Assembly (NCBI RefSeq): GCF_000382265.1
Contig: NZ_KB907982.1
Coordinates: 1-64,000 of the forward strand
Direction: 5' to 3'
DNA: 64,000 nt
Source: Yoonia vestfoldensis DSM 16212
GTDB lineage: Bacteria; Pseudomonadota; Alphaproteobacteria; Rhodobacterales; Rhodobacteraceae
The position numbers and the translations under genes were made by a program. The notes beneath the pieces were generated by a model, which ran no database searches, was not told where the DNA came from, and was given only the letters and a program-made list of their open reading frames with translations. Positions 30,030-39,653 of this stretch are shown in pieces (positions within the stretch are counted from its first letter, which is position 1; each line of letters opens with the position of its first letter).

Positions 30030-32672
30030 ATGAGCGACGAGAAACAGGCTTCGGATCGGCGCGGGTTCACTGACGAGGAATTGCAGGATCTCGTTGCCTC
30101 TACCGACAGTGGTGCGCGCAACCCCCGCAGCCGAGGCGTGGCGCTGCTGATCGCCGGATTGGCCCTGTTCTGGGCGCTGTTTCAGGTCTGGATCGCGGAA
30201 CCGCAGTTCTGGTTCGGGCAATTGCCTTTCGTCAAGATTCTGGGGTCCGACCAGACCCGGCCCATGCACCTTGCGCTTGCTCTTTCGCTGGCGTTTCTGG
30301 CCTATCCGGCTGCCAAGACATCGCCGCGCGACCATATCCCACTTTATGACTGGGTGCTGGCGATCATCGGGGCCGGGGCCGCGCTTTACGTCTTCTGGTT
30401 CTCGCGAGAGCTTGCCACCACCGCACGGTCTGGTCTGCCGACAGATGCGCAGATCTGGATCGGTGCCGTCGGTATTCTTGTCCTGCTCGAGGCCAGTCGC
30501 CGGTCGCTTGGTCCCGCCTTGACCGTCGTCGCGACGATTTTCCTTGCCTACAGCTACTTCGGCCAGGGTTGGCTGATCCCCGACCTGATCGCCCACAACG
30601 GGCGCAGCTTTTCGTCCATCGTCAACACGCAATGGCTGTCGACCGAAGGCGTGTTCGGCATCCCGCTGGGTGTCTCTACCGCCTTCGTGTTCCTGTTCGT
30701 GCTGTTTGGATCGCTTTTGGACAAGGCAGGCGCGGGCAATTATTTCATCAAGATGGCTTTCGCGGGGTTGGGACACCTGCGCGGCGGTCCGGCCAAGGCG
30801 GCTGTCGTCGGCTCTGCCGCGACAGGCCTGATTTCCGGCTCGTCCATCGCCAATGTGGTCACCACCGGCACCTTCACGATTCCGCTGATGAAGCGGGTCG
30901 GCTTTTCCAGTGAAAAGGCCGGTGCGGTCGAGGTTGCATCCTCTGTCAACGGCCAGATCATGCCGCCTGTGATGGGCGCGGCTGCGTTCCTGATGGTCGA
31001 ATTCATCGGGATTTCCTATCTGGAAGTCATCAAGCACGCCTTCATCCCCGCGATCATCAGCTATATTGCGCTGGTCTATATCGTGCATCTGGAGGCGTTG
31101 AAAAATGACATGCCCGCGCTGGGCGAAGGCGGCAGTCTGCTGGCCATGCTGCTCAAGGTTTTCGTCGGGTTCACGGTGGCGGGTGTCGTGTTTTACGGCG
31201 TCATCTGGGCGGTAGGCGTGTTGCGGAGCGTGGCGCCGGGTATCGCGCCATGGGTGATCTTCGCCTGTGTCGCGGCGCTCTATGTGGGGGCGCTTTACGT
31301 CGCGGCTCAACGACCAGAGCTTGAGGTCGACGATCCCAATGCCGAACAGGTCACGTTGCCGGTGATGGGACAGGTCGTGCCGACCGGATTGCATTTCCTG
31401 CTGCCGATCATTGTGCTGGTGTGGTTCCTGATGGTCGAACGGCAATCGCCAGCGAAATCGGCATTCTACGCCGTTCTTGTGATGCTCGCGATCCTGCTGA
31501 CGCAAAAGCCGATCAAGGCGCTGATGCGCGGGCAAAGCGATCTTGGCGCGCAGTTCAGGGCTGGTTTCGATGACCTGATCGAAGGCATGATCGCAGGGTC
31601 ACGCAACATGATCGGCATCGCTGTAGCCACGGGTGCCGCCGGTATCATCGTCGCGACCGTGACGCGCACGCCCATCGGCACCGAACTTGCCGGTCTGGTC
31701 GAGATGCTGTCAGGCGGCAACCTGTTCATCATGCTTCTGCTGGTGGGGGTGTTTTCGCTGGTGCTGGGCCTCGGCCTGCCGACGACGGCGAATTACATCG
31801 TCGTGTCGTCGCTGATGGCGGGGGTCGTCGTCAGCCTTGGGGCGGATCAGGGCCTGATCATCCCGCTGATCGCGGCGCATTTGTTCGTGTTCTATTTCGG
31901 GATCATGGCCGATGTCACGCCGCCCGTCGGTCTGGCAAGTTTCGCCGCCGCCGCCGTGTCGGGGGGTGACCCGATCAAGACCGGTTTCACTGCGTTTTTC
32001 TATAGTCTGCGCACAGTCGCCTTGCCGTTCCTGTTCGTCTATAACCCGACGCTCATCCTGTACGGGGTCGATCTGGGGACGGCGACGGGCATTCTGGTGG
32101 CCGTCCAGGTGTTCATTGTGGCGACGTTCGCCATGCTGCTGTTCGCTGCCGCGACCCAAGGCTATTTCCTTGCGCCTTCGCGGCTGTGGGAATCGGCGGC
32201 GTTGCTGGCCGTTGCCTTTACGCTCTTCGTGCCTAATTTCTGGCTCGACCGTGTCCAGCCCCGCTTTGCCGAACTGCCCGGCACCAGTTTCGAGACGGTG
32301 CTTGCCGAAACCGAACAGGGCGATTTCTTTCGCATCGTCCTGCAAGGGCCTGATTTCGCGACGGGTGATCTGCGGCAAACAACGCTGCGCTTTGACATCG
32401 GTGACACGCCGCCCGAACAGCGGCTGGGCGAGACCGGCTTTTTCCTGATGCCGATTGGCGAGCAGATGATGATGGAAGAACCGCTGCCGAACAGCCCCTA
32501 TGCCGACACGTTGCGCAGTTTTGATTTCTATGGGCTGGATCAAGTGGAAATCCTGCGCGTGGAAACCCCGCGCGACCGGCTGCCGGCAGAGGTATTCTAT
32601 CTCCCCGCGTTCCTGCTGCTCGGCCTCGTTATTCTGTTCCAGCGCCGCCGCCAGACCAAACCCGCATTCTGA
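30030..32672 (+). CDS. TRAP transporter fused permease (DctQM type)
   Basis: This 880-residue inner-membrane protein fuses the small DctQ-like part (first about 150 residues) to the large DctM transporter. DctM features are GGPAKAAVVGSAATGLISGSS near 255, NGQIMPPVMGAAAFLMVEF near 305, and GLGLPTTANYIV with ADVTPPVGLASFAAAA in the second half. The last roughly 130 residues, soluble and then anchored (about 735-875), look like the DUF3394 tail found on TAXI-type permeases. The start at 30030 (MSDEKQ) follows AAGGGG. It works with the TAXI protein as a sodium-driven importer. Confidence 0.93.
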   Translation: MSDEKQASDRRGFTDEELQDLVASTDSGARNPRSRGVALLIAGLALFWALFQVWIAEPQFWFGQLPFVKILGSDQTRPMHLALALSLAFLAYPAAKTSPRDHIPLYDWVLAIIGAGAALYVFWFSRELATTARSGLPTDAQIWIGAVGILVLLEASRRSLGPALTVVATIFLAYSYFGQGWLIPDLIAHNGRSFSSIVNTQWLSTEGVFGIPLGVSTAFVFLFVLFGSLLDKAGAGNYFIKMAFAGLGHLRGGPAKAAVVGSAATGLISGSSIANVVTTGTFTIPLMKRVGFSSEKAGAVEVASSVNGQIMPPVMGAAAFLMVEFIGISYLEVIKHAFIPAIISYIALVYIVHLEALKNDMPALGEGGSLLAMLLKVFVGFTVAGVVFYGVIWAVGVLRSVAPGIAPWVIFACVAALYVGALYVAAQRPELEVDDPNAEQVTLPVMGQVVPTGLHFLLPIIVLVWFLMVERQSPAKSAFYAVLVMLAILLTQKPIKALMRGQSDLGAQFRAGFDDLIEGMIAGSRNMIGIAVATGAAGIIVATVTRTPIGTELAGLVEMLSGGNLFIMLLLVGVFSLVLGLGLPTTANYIVVSSLMAGVVVSLGADQGLIIPLIAAHLFVFYFGIMADVTPPVGLASFAAAAVSGGDPIKTGFTAFFYSLRTVALPFLFVYNPTLILYGVDLGTATGILVAVQVFIVATFAMLLFAAATQGYFLAPSRLWESAALLAVAFTLFVPNFWLDRVQPRFAELPGTSFETVLAETEQGDFFRIVLQGPDFATGDLRQTTLRFDIGDTPPEQRLGETGFFLMPIGEQMMMEEPLPNSPYADTLRSFDFYGLDQVEILRVETPRDRLPAEVFYLPAFLLLGLVILFQRRRQTKPAF

Positions 32673-32682
32673 GGATGATCCG

Positions 32683-33108
32683 ATGACCAAATCCGTCCTG
32701 ATGCCCATTGATCTGAACGACAAGGAAAGCTGGCCCGCCGCGCTCCGAGAGGCACTGTTGATGGTCGGCAATGACGGCGTTCTGCATGTCATCAGCGTGC
32801 TGCCTGACTTCGGGCTGGCGCAGGTCAGCGGTTATTTCAAGAAAGATTACGAAAAGCAGGCGATTGCCGCATTTGGCAAGGCACTGACGGACTGGATCAA
32901 CAACAACATTCCCGACAGCGTCGATGTGCATCCGCATATCCTGCACGGTACGATCTATGATGAAATCCTGCGGGCGGCGAAAAAGCTGGCGGTCGATGTC
33001 ATCGTCATGGGGTCGCACCGGCCTGCGTTCCGCGATTACCTGCTGGGCCCGAATGCCGCGCGCGTCGTCCGCCACGCCAATTGTTCGGTCTATGTCGTCA
33101 GGAGCTGA
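32683..33108 (+). CDS. universal stress protein, TRAP-associated (TeaD-like)
   Basis: This 141-residue UspA-fold protein starts at the ATG at 32683 (TKSVLMPIDLNDKESW). The nucleotide-binding end has VIVMGSHRP near 108 and YLLGPNAARVVRHANCSVYVV (about 117-138), the G-2x-G-9x-G(S) type site with a GPNA variant. USPs of this kind are often encoded with TRAP transporters; TeaD of Halomonas, which binds ATP and tunes the ectoine TRAP system, is the studied case. It is 10 bases from the permease and 2 from the aminotransferase, so it is part of the unit. Confidence 0.9.
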   Translation: MTKSVLMPIDLNDKESWPAALREALLMVGNDGVLHVISVLPDFGLAQVSGYFKKDYEKQAIAAFGKALTDWINNNIPDSVDVHPHILHGTIYDEILRAAKKLAVDVIVMGSHRPAFRDYLLGPNAARVVRHANCSVYVVRS

Positions 33109-33110
33109 CC

Positions 33111-34439
33111 TTGTCCCACCACGTTTTCGGTCGCGCCACCAAGGGCCAGCTTGCGCAGGCTGTCGCAGGTGACGGTTGCTATATCATCGACGCGGACGGC
33201 AAACGCTATCTCGACGGATCGGGGGGTGCGGCCGTGTCCTGCCTTGGGCATTCCGATGCGGATGTGCGCGCGGCGTTGCATGACCAGTTGGACAAGATCG
33301 CCTTTGCCCACACCGGATTTTTCACCACGGGGGTCGCCGAGGACCTTGCCGATCTGCTGATCGCCGATGCGCCTGAAGGGTTGGACCGCGTTTACCTCGT
33401 TTCCGGCGGGTCAGAGGCGGTGGAGGCGGCGATCAAGCTTGCCCGCCAGTATTTCATGGAAATCGGCCAGCCGCAGCGCCACCGTGTCATTGCGCGGCGG
33501 CAAAGCTATCACGGCAATACGCTGGGCGCGCTGGCGGCGGGTGGCAATGCATGGCGGCGCGCGCAATTCGCGCCTTTGCTGGCCGACACCAGCCATATCG
33601 CGCCCTGCTATGAATACCGCGACCGGATGGACGGGGAAACGCCAGAGGCTTACGGTTTGCGTGTCGCGGATGAGCTGGAGGCTGAAATCCAGCGTCTTGG
33701 CTCTGAAACGGTCATGGCCTTTGTCGCTGAACCTGTCGTGGGGGCGACGATGGGCGCTGTGCCTGCCGTGCCAGGGTATCTCAACCGTATCCGCGACATC
33801 TGCGACCGCCATGGCGTGCTGCTTATTCTGGACGAGGTGATGTGCGGCATGGGCAGGACCGGCCATCTATATGCCTGCGCCGAGGATGGCGTCGCCCCCG
33901 ACATGATTACCGTGGCCAAGGGCTTGGGGGCCGGCTACCAGCCGATCGGCGCGCTGATCTGCACAGGGCGGATTTACGATGCCATTGCCGCTGGGTCGGG
34001 GTTTTTCCAGCATGGTCATACCTATATGGGCCACGCCATGGCCGCCGTTGGGGCCGGTGCCGTGCTGCGCGCGATCCGTGACCGCGGGTTGCTGCCACGT
34101 GTGCAACAGGCGGGCGAGACGCTGGATGCCGCCTTGCGCGCGCGGTTCGGCCAGCATCCGCATATCGGCGATATCCGCGGGCGCGGGCTGTTTCGCGGGC
34201 TGGAACTGGTGGCCGACCGTGAAACCAAGGCGGTGTTCGACCCCGCCCGCAAACTACACGCCAAGATCAAGGCGGCGGCGATGAAGGCGGGGCTGATCTG
34301 CTATCCGATGGGCGGCACGATCGACGGGCAGCGGGGCGATCACATCCTGCTCGCCCCGCCCTTCATCATCAGCGACGACCAGATCGGGGAATTGACCGAC
34401 AAGCTGGGGCAGGCCATCGACAGCGCACTGGCCGCATGA
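33111..34439 (+). CDS. class III PLP-dependent aminotransferase
   Basis: A 442-residue member of the omega-amino-acid/adenosylmethionine-type aminotransferase family. It starts with TTG at 33111, because AGGAG lies 6 bases upstream and no ATG is near. PLP-site features are SGGSEAVEAAIKLAR near 98-112, YHGNTLGALA near 133, LILDEVMCGMGRTG (Asp near 241) and the Schiff-base Lys270 in TVAKGLGAGYQP. The amino donor cannot be told. Its stop overlaps the BKACE start, so its keto product is likely passed to that enzyme. Confidence 0.92.
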   Translation: MSHHVFGRATKGQLAQAVAGDGCYIIDADGKRYLDGSGGAAVSCLGHSDADVRAALHDQLDKIAFAHTGFFTTGVAEDLADLLIADAPEGLDRVYLVSGGSEAVEAAIKLARQYFMEIGQPQRHRVIARRQSYHGNTLGALAAGGNAWRRAQFAPLLADTSHIAPCYEYRDRMDGETPEAYGLRVADELEAEIQRLGSETVMAFVAEPVVGATMGAVPAVPGYLNRIRDICDRHGVLLILDEVMCGMGRTGHLYACAEDGVAPDMITVAKGLGAGYQPIGALICTGRIYDAIAAGSGFFQHGHTYMGHAMAAVGAGAVLRAIRDRGLLPRVQQAGETLDAALRARFGQHPHIGDIRGRGLFRGLELVADRETKAVFDPARKLHAKIKAAAMKAGLICYPMGGTIDGQRGDHILLAPPFIISDDQIGELTDKLGQAIDSALAA

Positions 34440-35209
34440 CGCGCCTGTTGCCTTTGCCGCAGATCATGGTCGCCCCCAACGGCGCGCGGCGTGGCAAGGC
34501 GGATCATCCCGCCTTGCCTGTCACGATTGCCGAAACCGTGGACACCGCGCGTGCCTGCCATGCGGCTGGTGCAGGCGCGCTGCACGCCCATGTGCGCGAT
34601 GCGGCGGGCAGGCATGTGCTCGATGCAGGGCTCTATGCCGAACTGATCGCGGAAATGGCGCAGGCCGTGCCCGACATGCCCGTACAGATCACGACCGAGG
34701 CGGCGGGCAGTTTCACCCCCGCCGATCAGCGCGCCTTGCTGCGCCGGATCACACCCGAAGGCGTGTCGATTGCACTTGCCGAAATGCTGGCCGATGATGA
34801 CCGCGCCGCCGCGCGGCGCTGCTATCACGATCTGGCGGCGGCAGGCGTGGCCGTGCAGCATATCCTCTATGACACCGCACAGGTGCAGCGGCTGGCGGAT
34901 GAAATCGCGGCAGGCACCATCCCGCAGGATGACCTGTGCGTGCTGTATGTGCTGGGGCGCTATACGCCGGGGCAGGTCAGCGCGCCGGATGATCTGCTGC
35001 CGTTTCTGGCAGCGGCGCAGGATGCTGGTCTTGCGCCCGATTGGGGCATCTGCGCCTTTGGCCGGAACGAGACGGCCTGCCTGAAAGCCGCGCATGCCTT
35101 TGGTGGCAAGCTGCGGGTGGGATTTGAAAACAACCTGACGATGGCCGACGGGACGCAGGCCACAGGCAACGCGGCGCGTGTCGCGGATGTGGTGCACGCG
35201 ATCAGCTGA
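34436..35209 (+). CDS. beta-keto acid cleavage enzyme (BKACE, DUF849)
   Basis: This 257-residue TIM-barrel enzyme is of the family typified by 3-keto-5-aminohexanoate cleavage enzyme, which splits a beta-keto acid with acetyl-CoA to give acetoacetate and a new CoA ester. Zinc ligands are visible: GALHAHVRD (His50, His52) and the late Glu231 in VGFENN. The protein is a little shorter than the usual 270-310 residues. It overlaps the aminotransferase gene by 4 bases. Substrate specificity in this family varies and is not assigned. Confidence 0.88.
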   Translation: MTRLLPLPQIMVAPNGARRGKADHPALPVTIAETVDTARACHAAGAGALHAHVRDAAGRHVLDAGLYAELIAEMAQAVPDMPVQITTEAAGSFTPADQRALLRRITPEGVSIALAEMLADDDRAAARRCYHDLAAAGVAVQHILYDTAQVQRLADEIAAGTIPQDDLCVLYVLGRYTPGQVSAPDDLLPFLAAAQDAGLAPDWGICAFGRNETACLKAAHAFGGKLRVGFENNLTMADGTQATGNAARVADVVHAIS

Positions 35210-35819
35210 CCGCGATCAGTTGGGCGATGGGGCGGGTCTGTGCTGCGACCTGATCGCGCAGCGCCTTGAGCGTCATCGCATCATTGCGCACGAATTCCAG
35301 AAACATCTGGTTCAGATTGTTGAACAAAAGCGTGCCCATGGCCCGCGCATCCAGATCGGGGCGCACATCGCCACGGTCTTGCAGGGCGATCACCAGTTCG
35401 GTGACCTGCGCGGCAAGCCGTTGGTCCAGTTCGAAATAGCGCCGCCCGTTCGGCGTGCCCGGTGCCTCGATCGCAAGGGCCATCGCGGTGCGCCACATTT
35501 CCTTGGACAGATATTCCAGCGAATGATCGTAGTAGGAAAAGATCAGGGTCAGCAGCGCCGCCGACACCCCGTGCGGCGGATCGCGCAGGATCTGCTCGCC
35601 TGCGGTCAGCACCTCTTCGACTTCCATGGCGACAGTGGCGATCAGGATATCGCCCTTGGTCTGATAGTAGTTATAGACCGTGCCCACGGACACTTCGGCC
35701 ATCTCGGCCAGATCTTCGATACGGACGGCGCGATAACCGTCTGCCCGAAACTTGGTCACCGCTGCCTGCAAAATGCGCCGTTCGCGATCGGCTTTCTGTT
35801 TTTCGCGCAATCCGGACAT
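35202..35819 (-). CDS. TetR/AcrR-family regulator
   Basis: A 205-residue repressor-like protein from the ATG at 35819, preceded by CAGGAA; an ATG at 35837 is the alternative. The N-terminal HTH is ILQAAVTKFRADGYRAVRIEDLAEMAEVSVGTVYNYYQTKGDIL. The ligand domain is helical. It is divergent from the polyamine-type ABC operon, which it most likely controls, and overlaps the BKACE gene tail to tail by 8 bases. The intergenic region (35820-35945) is AT-rich with the spaced half-sites TTGA and TCAA near 35860-35885. Confidence 0.88.
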   Translation of the reverse strand: MSGLREKQKADRERRILQAAVTKFRADGYRAVRIEDLAEMAEVSVGTVYNYYQTKGDILIATVAMEVEEVLTAGEQILRDPPHGVSAALLTLIFSYYDHSLEYLSKEMWRTAMALAIEAPGTPNGRRYFELDQRLAAQVTELVIALQDRGDVRPDLDARAMGTLLFNNLNQMFLEFVRNDAMTLKALRDQVAAQTRPIAQLIAVS

Positions 35820-35945
35820 GGGGTTCCTGTCAGCCATTCGGTCAGGTCTAAAATTAATGTTGACTATAAAGATGAATGACTTCAACTTTTTTATCAAGAC
35901 AAACGCGAAAAGCGGACCAACATCATCTCAACCGGGAGAATGCAC

Positions 35946-37001
35946 ATGAACCGACTGACTTCGACCCTGCTTGCCACGACCGTTCTGACCAGCGTCGCGG
36001 GCGCCGCTGCCGCACAGGACCAACTGAACGCGCTGGTCTGGTGCGACCACATGGACCCCGAACTGATCGCCCCGTTCGAGGCCGCGCATAACGTCACCGT
36101 CAACCTGCGCGAATACGAGGGGACGGGGGCGGCGCTTGCCCTTCTGGAACAATCCCGCCCCGGTGATTGGGATGTGCTGGTAATCGACGGGATCGACGTG
36201 TTCCGCGCGGTCGAAGCTGGCATCCTCGCCCCGCTGCCCGCCGATGAACTGCCCACCGCCGATTTCTTTCCCGAGGTTGTGATGGATGAAGTCAACACAA
36301 TCGACGGTGTGACCTATGCCGTGACCGAGAAATTCGGCTACAACACGATTTCCTACAATTCGGCCAACGTCGATCCCGCGGATATGGAAACGCTGGCGAC
36401 GGTCTGGTCGGAAAAATACGACGGGCGCATTTCGATCTATGATTACTACCTGCCCGTCATGGGCCTTGCTGCGCTGAGCGAAGGGATCGCCACCGCCGAT
36501 ATCAGCGCCGACAATCTGGATGCGCTGGGCGGTGTGATGACAACGATGCGGTCGCGCGCGGCAAGCGTCGCGGGTGTCGTCGCGGCCCAGACAGCATTGG
36601 CCACGGGCGAGGTGGATATCGTCGTGGGTGGCGGTGAATGGCTGACCGCCGTGCTGGCCGCCGAACAGCCGGAACTGACCTGGACGATTCCGTCCGAAGG
36701 CGCCGTGCGCTGGACCCAGTCGCTTGGCGTGGTCGAGGGCAGTGCGAACCCCGAACTGGCGCTGGAATTCGTCAAATATATCGTCAGCCCCGAAGGGCAG
36801 GCGCGGCTGGCGACCTCGTCCTGCTTCTGGGGCATGCCCGCGAACGCCGCCGCTGGTGATTTTCTGAGTGACGAGCAGAAAGCCGTGCTGCGCTGGGACG
36901 ACCAGCCCGATTATCTGGCGCGCACCCAGCTTTATCCGGCCCCTGATGATGCGCTGGATGTCGCGATGCAGGATCTCTGGCTCGACACATTGGCGCAGTA
37001 A
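35946..37001 (+). CDS. ABC transporter substrate-binding protein (PotD/PotF type)
   Basis: A 351-residue periplasmic protein with a signal peptide (cleavage near AAAQDQ, about residue 22). The fold is the type II binding protein of polyamine/iron-type importers: LNALVWCDHMDPELIAPFEAAHNV at the mature start, LLEQSRPGDWDVLVIDG, VTEKFGYNTISYNSANVD and the C-terminal EFVKYIVSPEGQARLA. The start at 35946 is chosen over the ATG 6 bases earlier because GGGAG then lies at proper spacing. Polyamines are the usual ligands, but this subfamily is broad. First gene of a four-gene importer. Confidence 0.9.
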   Translation: MNRLTSTLLATTVLTSVAGAAAAQDQLNALVWCDHMDPELIAPFEAAHNVTVNLREYEGTGAALALLEQSRPGDWDVLVIDGIDVFRAVEAGILAPLPADELPTADFFPEVVMDEVNTIDGVTYAVTEKFGYNTISYNSANVDPADMETLATVWSEKYDGRISIYDYYLPVMGLAALSEGIATADISADNLDALGGVMTTMRSRAASVAGVVAAQTALATGEVDIVVGGGEWLTAVLAAEQPELTWTIPSEGAVRWTQSLGVVEGSANPELALEFVKYIVSPEGQARLATSSCFWGMPANAAAGDFLSDEQKAVLRWDDQPDYLARTQLYPAPDDALDVAMQDLWLDTLAQ

Positions 37002-37852
37002 TGATCGCCACGGGCCAGCGCGCAAAAGGCTGGGGCTTTGTCGCCCCGGCCCTGATCTGGACGCTGGCGTTCTTTATCGTGCCTTTCATCGTGATGGGCG
37101 CGATGAGTCTTGCCACCCTGGACGGCCGCAATCTGATCTGGGGGGTGTCATTCGACAATTACGCCAGTCTGGCGGAACGGCGTTTCCTGTGGCGCGCCAT
37201 CGTCGTCTCGCTCGAAATTACCGTGACGGTGACGGTGGTCTCGGTCCTGCTGGCCTATCCTTTGGCGTGGATCATTGCCTTCAACGTGCCTGCGCGCTGG
37301 CAAAGGCTGGCGCTTTTGCTGGCAATCCTGCCATTCTGGACGTCCTATGTCGTGCGGTCCTATGCGTGGCTGCTGGTTCTGGCGCGCGAAGGCGTGGTGA
37401 ACCAGACGCTGATGACTATCGGGTTGATCGCTGAACCGCTGACGCTGGCCAATACACGTTTCGCCACGGTGACGGGGTTCGTGCATTTCTTCGTCATGCT
37501 GCTGACGCTGACGATCTATGCCAATCTTGTGCAACTCTCGCCCAATTATCGCCGCGCCGCGCAGGATCTGGGGGCGAACGCATTCCAGACCTTCCGCCAT
37601 GTGATCCTGCCGCTGACCTTGCCCGGGATCGTGACAGGGGCGTTTCTGACCTTTGTGCTGTGCATCGGCGATTACGTGACGCCGCAGATCTTGGGCGGCA
37701 ATACCGAACTGACCGTGCCGCAGGTCATCATGGTGCAACTGGGGCGCCGTGCGGATTTCCCGCTGGCGGCGGCATTGGCGATTGTGCTGATGGGGATCGT
37801 GACGCTGGCCTATCTGGCAGCCGCGCGCTGGCTGAGGCTGGACCGGCTATGA
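37001..37852 (+). CDS. ABC transporter permease (PotB type)
   Basis: A 283-residue inner-membrane subunit with six hydrophobic segments. The cytoplasmic coupling loop AAQDLGANAFQTFRHVILPLTLPGI lies near 185-210, the EAA motif of importers. It overlaps the binding-protein stop by one base and the next permease by four, so the importer is translationally coupled throughout. It pairs with the following PotC-type permease. Confidence 0.92.
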   Translation: MIATGQRAKGWGFVAPALIWTLAFFIVPFIVMGAMSLATLDGRNLIWGVSFDNYASLAERRFLWRAIVVSLEITVTVTVVSVLLAYPLAWIIAFNVPARWQRLALLLAILPFWTSYVVRSYAWLLVLAREGVVNQTLMTIGLIAEPLTLANTRFATVTGFVHFFVMLLTLTIYANLVQLSPNYRRAAQDLGANAFQTFRHVILPLTLPGIVTGAFLTFVLCIGDYVTPQILGGNTELTVPQVIMVQLGRRADFPLAAALAIVLMGIVTLAYLAAARWLRLDRL

Positions 37853-38619
37853 TGCGCGTCTTGCCCTGGGTCTATCTGGCTGCTGCCTTCGTGTTCATCT
37901 ACCTGCCGGTCGGCACGCTGGTGCTGTTTTCGTTTCAGGACGGGCGCTTGCCTGTGCCGCCGTTCAACGGACCCAGTTTGCGCTGGTATGGCGACGTGCT
38001 GGGCGATGCCCGCCTGATGGCGGCGCTGGTCAATTCGGTGGGGGTGGCGTTCGTGTCCTCGACCATCGCAGTGACGCTTGGCTTTCTGGCGGCTTACGGC
38101 CTTGCGCGGCATCACCTGCCGGGGTCGGCGCTGGTGCGCGGGCTGCTGATCGCGCCGCTGACGGTCAGTTACCTGATCGTGGGGCTGGGCCTCTTGATCG
38201 TGCTGACGCAGACGGGGTTCGGGCTGTCGCTGGTCACGGCGGGGATCGGGCATGTCGTCATCAACCTGCCTCTGGCCTTTGCCATCATCTATGCCGCGAT
38301 GGGGGCGCAACAACAGAACGCCGAACGCGCTGCGCGCGATCTGGGCGCGACCGAGGCGCGGGTGATCCTGCTGGTCACGGTGCCGATGCTGGCGCCTGCG
38401 ATTGGTGCGGCTTTCTTTCTGTCGATGACCTTTAGCTGGGATGAATTCATCATCGCCTTCCTGCTGACCCGTTTTGATGTGACCCTGCCCGTGGAAATCT
38501 GGTCGCTGCTGCGGTCGGGCCTGTCGCCGCGGCTGAATGCGATTGGCAGCCTCGTGTTTTTGATCTCGGTCGCTTTCGTGCTGCTTTTGGAACTTTTGAT
38601 CCTACGGAAACGCAAATGA
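37849..38619 (+). CDS. ABC transporter permease (PotC type)
   Basis: A 256-residue permease with six hydrophobic segments. The EAA loop reads ARDLGATEARVILLVTVPMLAPAIG near 160-185 and is followed by FSWDEFIIAFLL, a block typical of PotC/PotI. The start at 37849 overlaps the preceding stop (ATGA); a second ATG follows at once. It forms the transmembrane channel with the PotB-type subunit. Confidence 0.92.
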   Translation: MMRVLPWVYLAAAFVFIYLPVGTLVLFSFQDGRLPVPPFNGPSLRWYGDVLGDARLMAALVNSVGVAFVSSTIAVTLGFLAAYGLARHHLPGSALVRGLLIAPLTVSYLIVGLGLLIVLTQTGFGLSLVTAGIGHVVINLPLAFAIIYAAMGAQQQNAERAARDLGATEARVILLVTVPMLAPAIGAAFFLSMTFSWDEFIIAFLLTRFDVTLPVEIWSLLRSGLSPRLNAIGSLVFLISVAFVLLLELLILRKRK

Positions 38620-39653
38620 CCGCCCCAGTGATCCTGTCCGGCCTGAACCATTGGTTCGGCACCTACCACGCCTTGCGCGATATCGACCTTGCGATTGAGG
38701 CGGGCGAATATGTGGCGCTGCTGGGGCCGTCGGGCTGTGGCAAGACCACGCTCTTGTCGGTGCTGGGCGGGTTCATCGCGCCAAGCCAAGGGGTCGTGAC
38801 CATCGGTGGCCGTGACATGACCCATGTCGCCCCCGCCAAGCGACCTACGACCACGATGTTTCAGGACTACGCCCTGTTCCCGCATATGTCCTTGCGCGAC
38901 AATGTGGGCTTTGGCCTGCGTATGGCGGGCATGGGCAAAGCGGCGCGGCACAAAAAGGCCGAGGCGCAGCTGGCGCTGGTCGGGCTGGCCGATGCAGCGG
39001 GCAAGCGGCCGCATGAACTGTCTGGCGGGCAACGGCAGCGGGTGGCGCTGGCGCGGGCGCTGGCGGTGGAACCCGATGTGTTGTTGCTGGATGAACCGCT
39101 TGGCGCGCTGGACCTGAAACTGCGGCGCAGCATGCAGGATGAACTCAAAGCGATCCAGCGGCAGGTCGGCACGACCTTTGTCCATGTCACCCATGATCAG
39201 GAAGAAGCGATGGCCATCGCCGACCGGATCGTCGTGATGAACGCAGGCCGGATCGAGGATCAGGGACCGCCTGCCCGCATCTATCGCCAACCAACCAGCC
39301 TTTTTGCTGCCGATTTCATGGGCGAGATCAACCATATCCCCGCGCAGGTGACACCGGTGGGTGTTGAAACGCCCTTTGGCACCTTGCCCGCCAGCGGTCA
39401 GGCGCAAGGCCCTGCTGTTGTCTGCATCCGGCCAGAGGCGATTGGCACAGATGGCGCGCAGATTGCGCTGGGTGCGGCCCGCGTGCGCGATGCCGCGTTT
39501 TTCGGCACGCATGTGCGCGCGCATCTGATCCCCGATGCCGCCCCCGATCTGGTGCTGATCGCGCATCTGCCGCCCGGCCACGTCCCCGGCGTGGGTGACA
39601 GGCTCGATCTGTCGGCCAGCGCCGATACGATCAGCGTGTTTGCAAAGGAATGA
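38616..39653 (+). CDS. ABC transporter ATP-binding protein (PotA type)
   Basis: A 345-residue ATPase. Walker A is GPSGCGKTT (about 37-45), the Q-loop FQDYALFPHMS near 85-95, the signature LSGGQRQRVALARALA near 132, Walker B VLLLDEPLGALD near 155-166 and the H-loop VHVTHDQEEA near 189. The C-terminal 100 residues form the TOBE regulatory domain (CIRPEAI) found in PotA and MalK-type ATPases. It overlaps both neighbours by 4 bases. Confidence 0.94.
   Translation: MTAPVILSGLNHWFGTYHALRDIDLAIEAGEYVALLGPSGCGKTTLLSVLGGFIAPSQGVVTIGGRDMTHVAPAKRPTTTMFQDYALFPHMSLRDNVGFGLRMAGMGKAARHKKAEAQLALVGLADAAGKRPHELSGGQRQRVALARALAVEPDVLLLDEPLGALDLKLRRSMQDELKAIQRQVGTTFVHVTHDQEEAMAIADRIVVMNAGRIEDQGPPARIYRQPTSLFAADFMGEINHIPAQVTPVGVETPFGTLPASGQAQGPAVVCIRPEAIGTDGAQIALGAARVRDAAFFGTHVRAHLIPDAAPDLVLIAHLPPGHVPGVGDRLDLSASADTISVFAKE

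Noticed and set aside
29943-31535. 530-codon minus frame opposite the TRAP permease
   Set aside because: Very charged, repetitive composition typical of antisense of membrane-protein genes.
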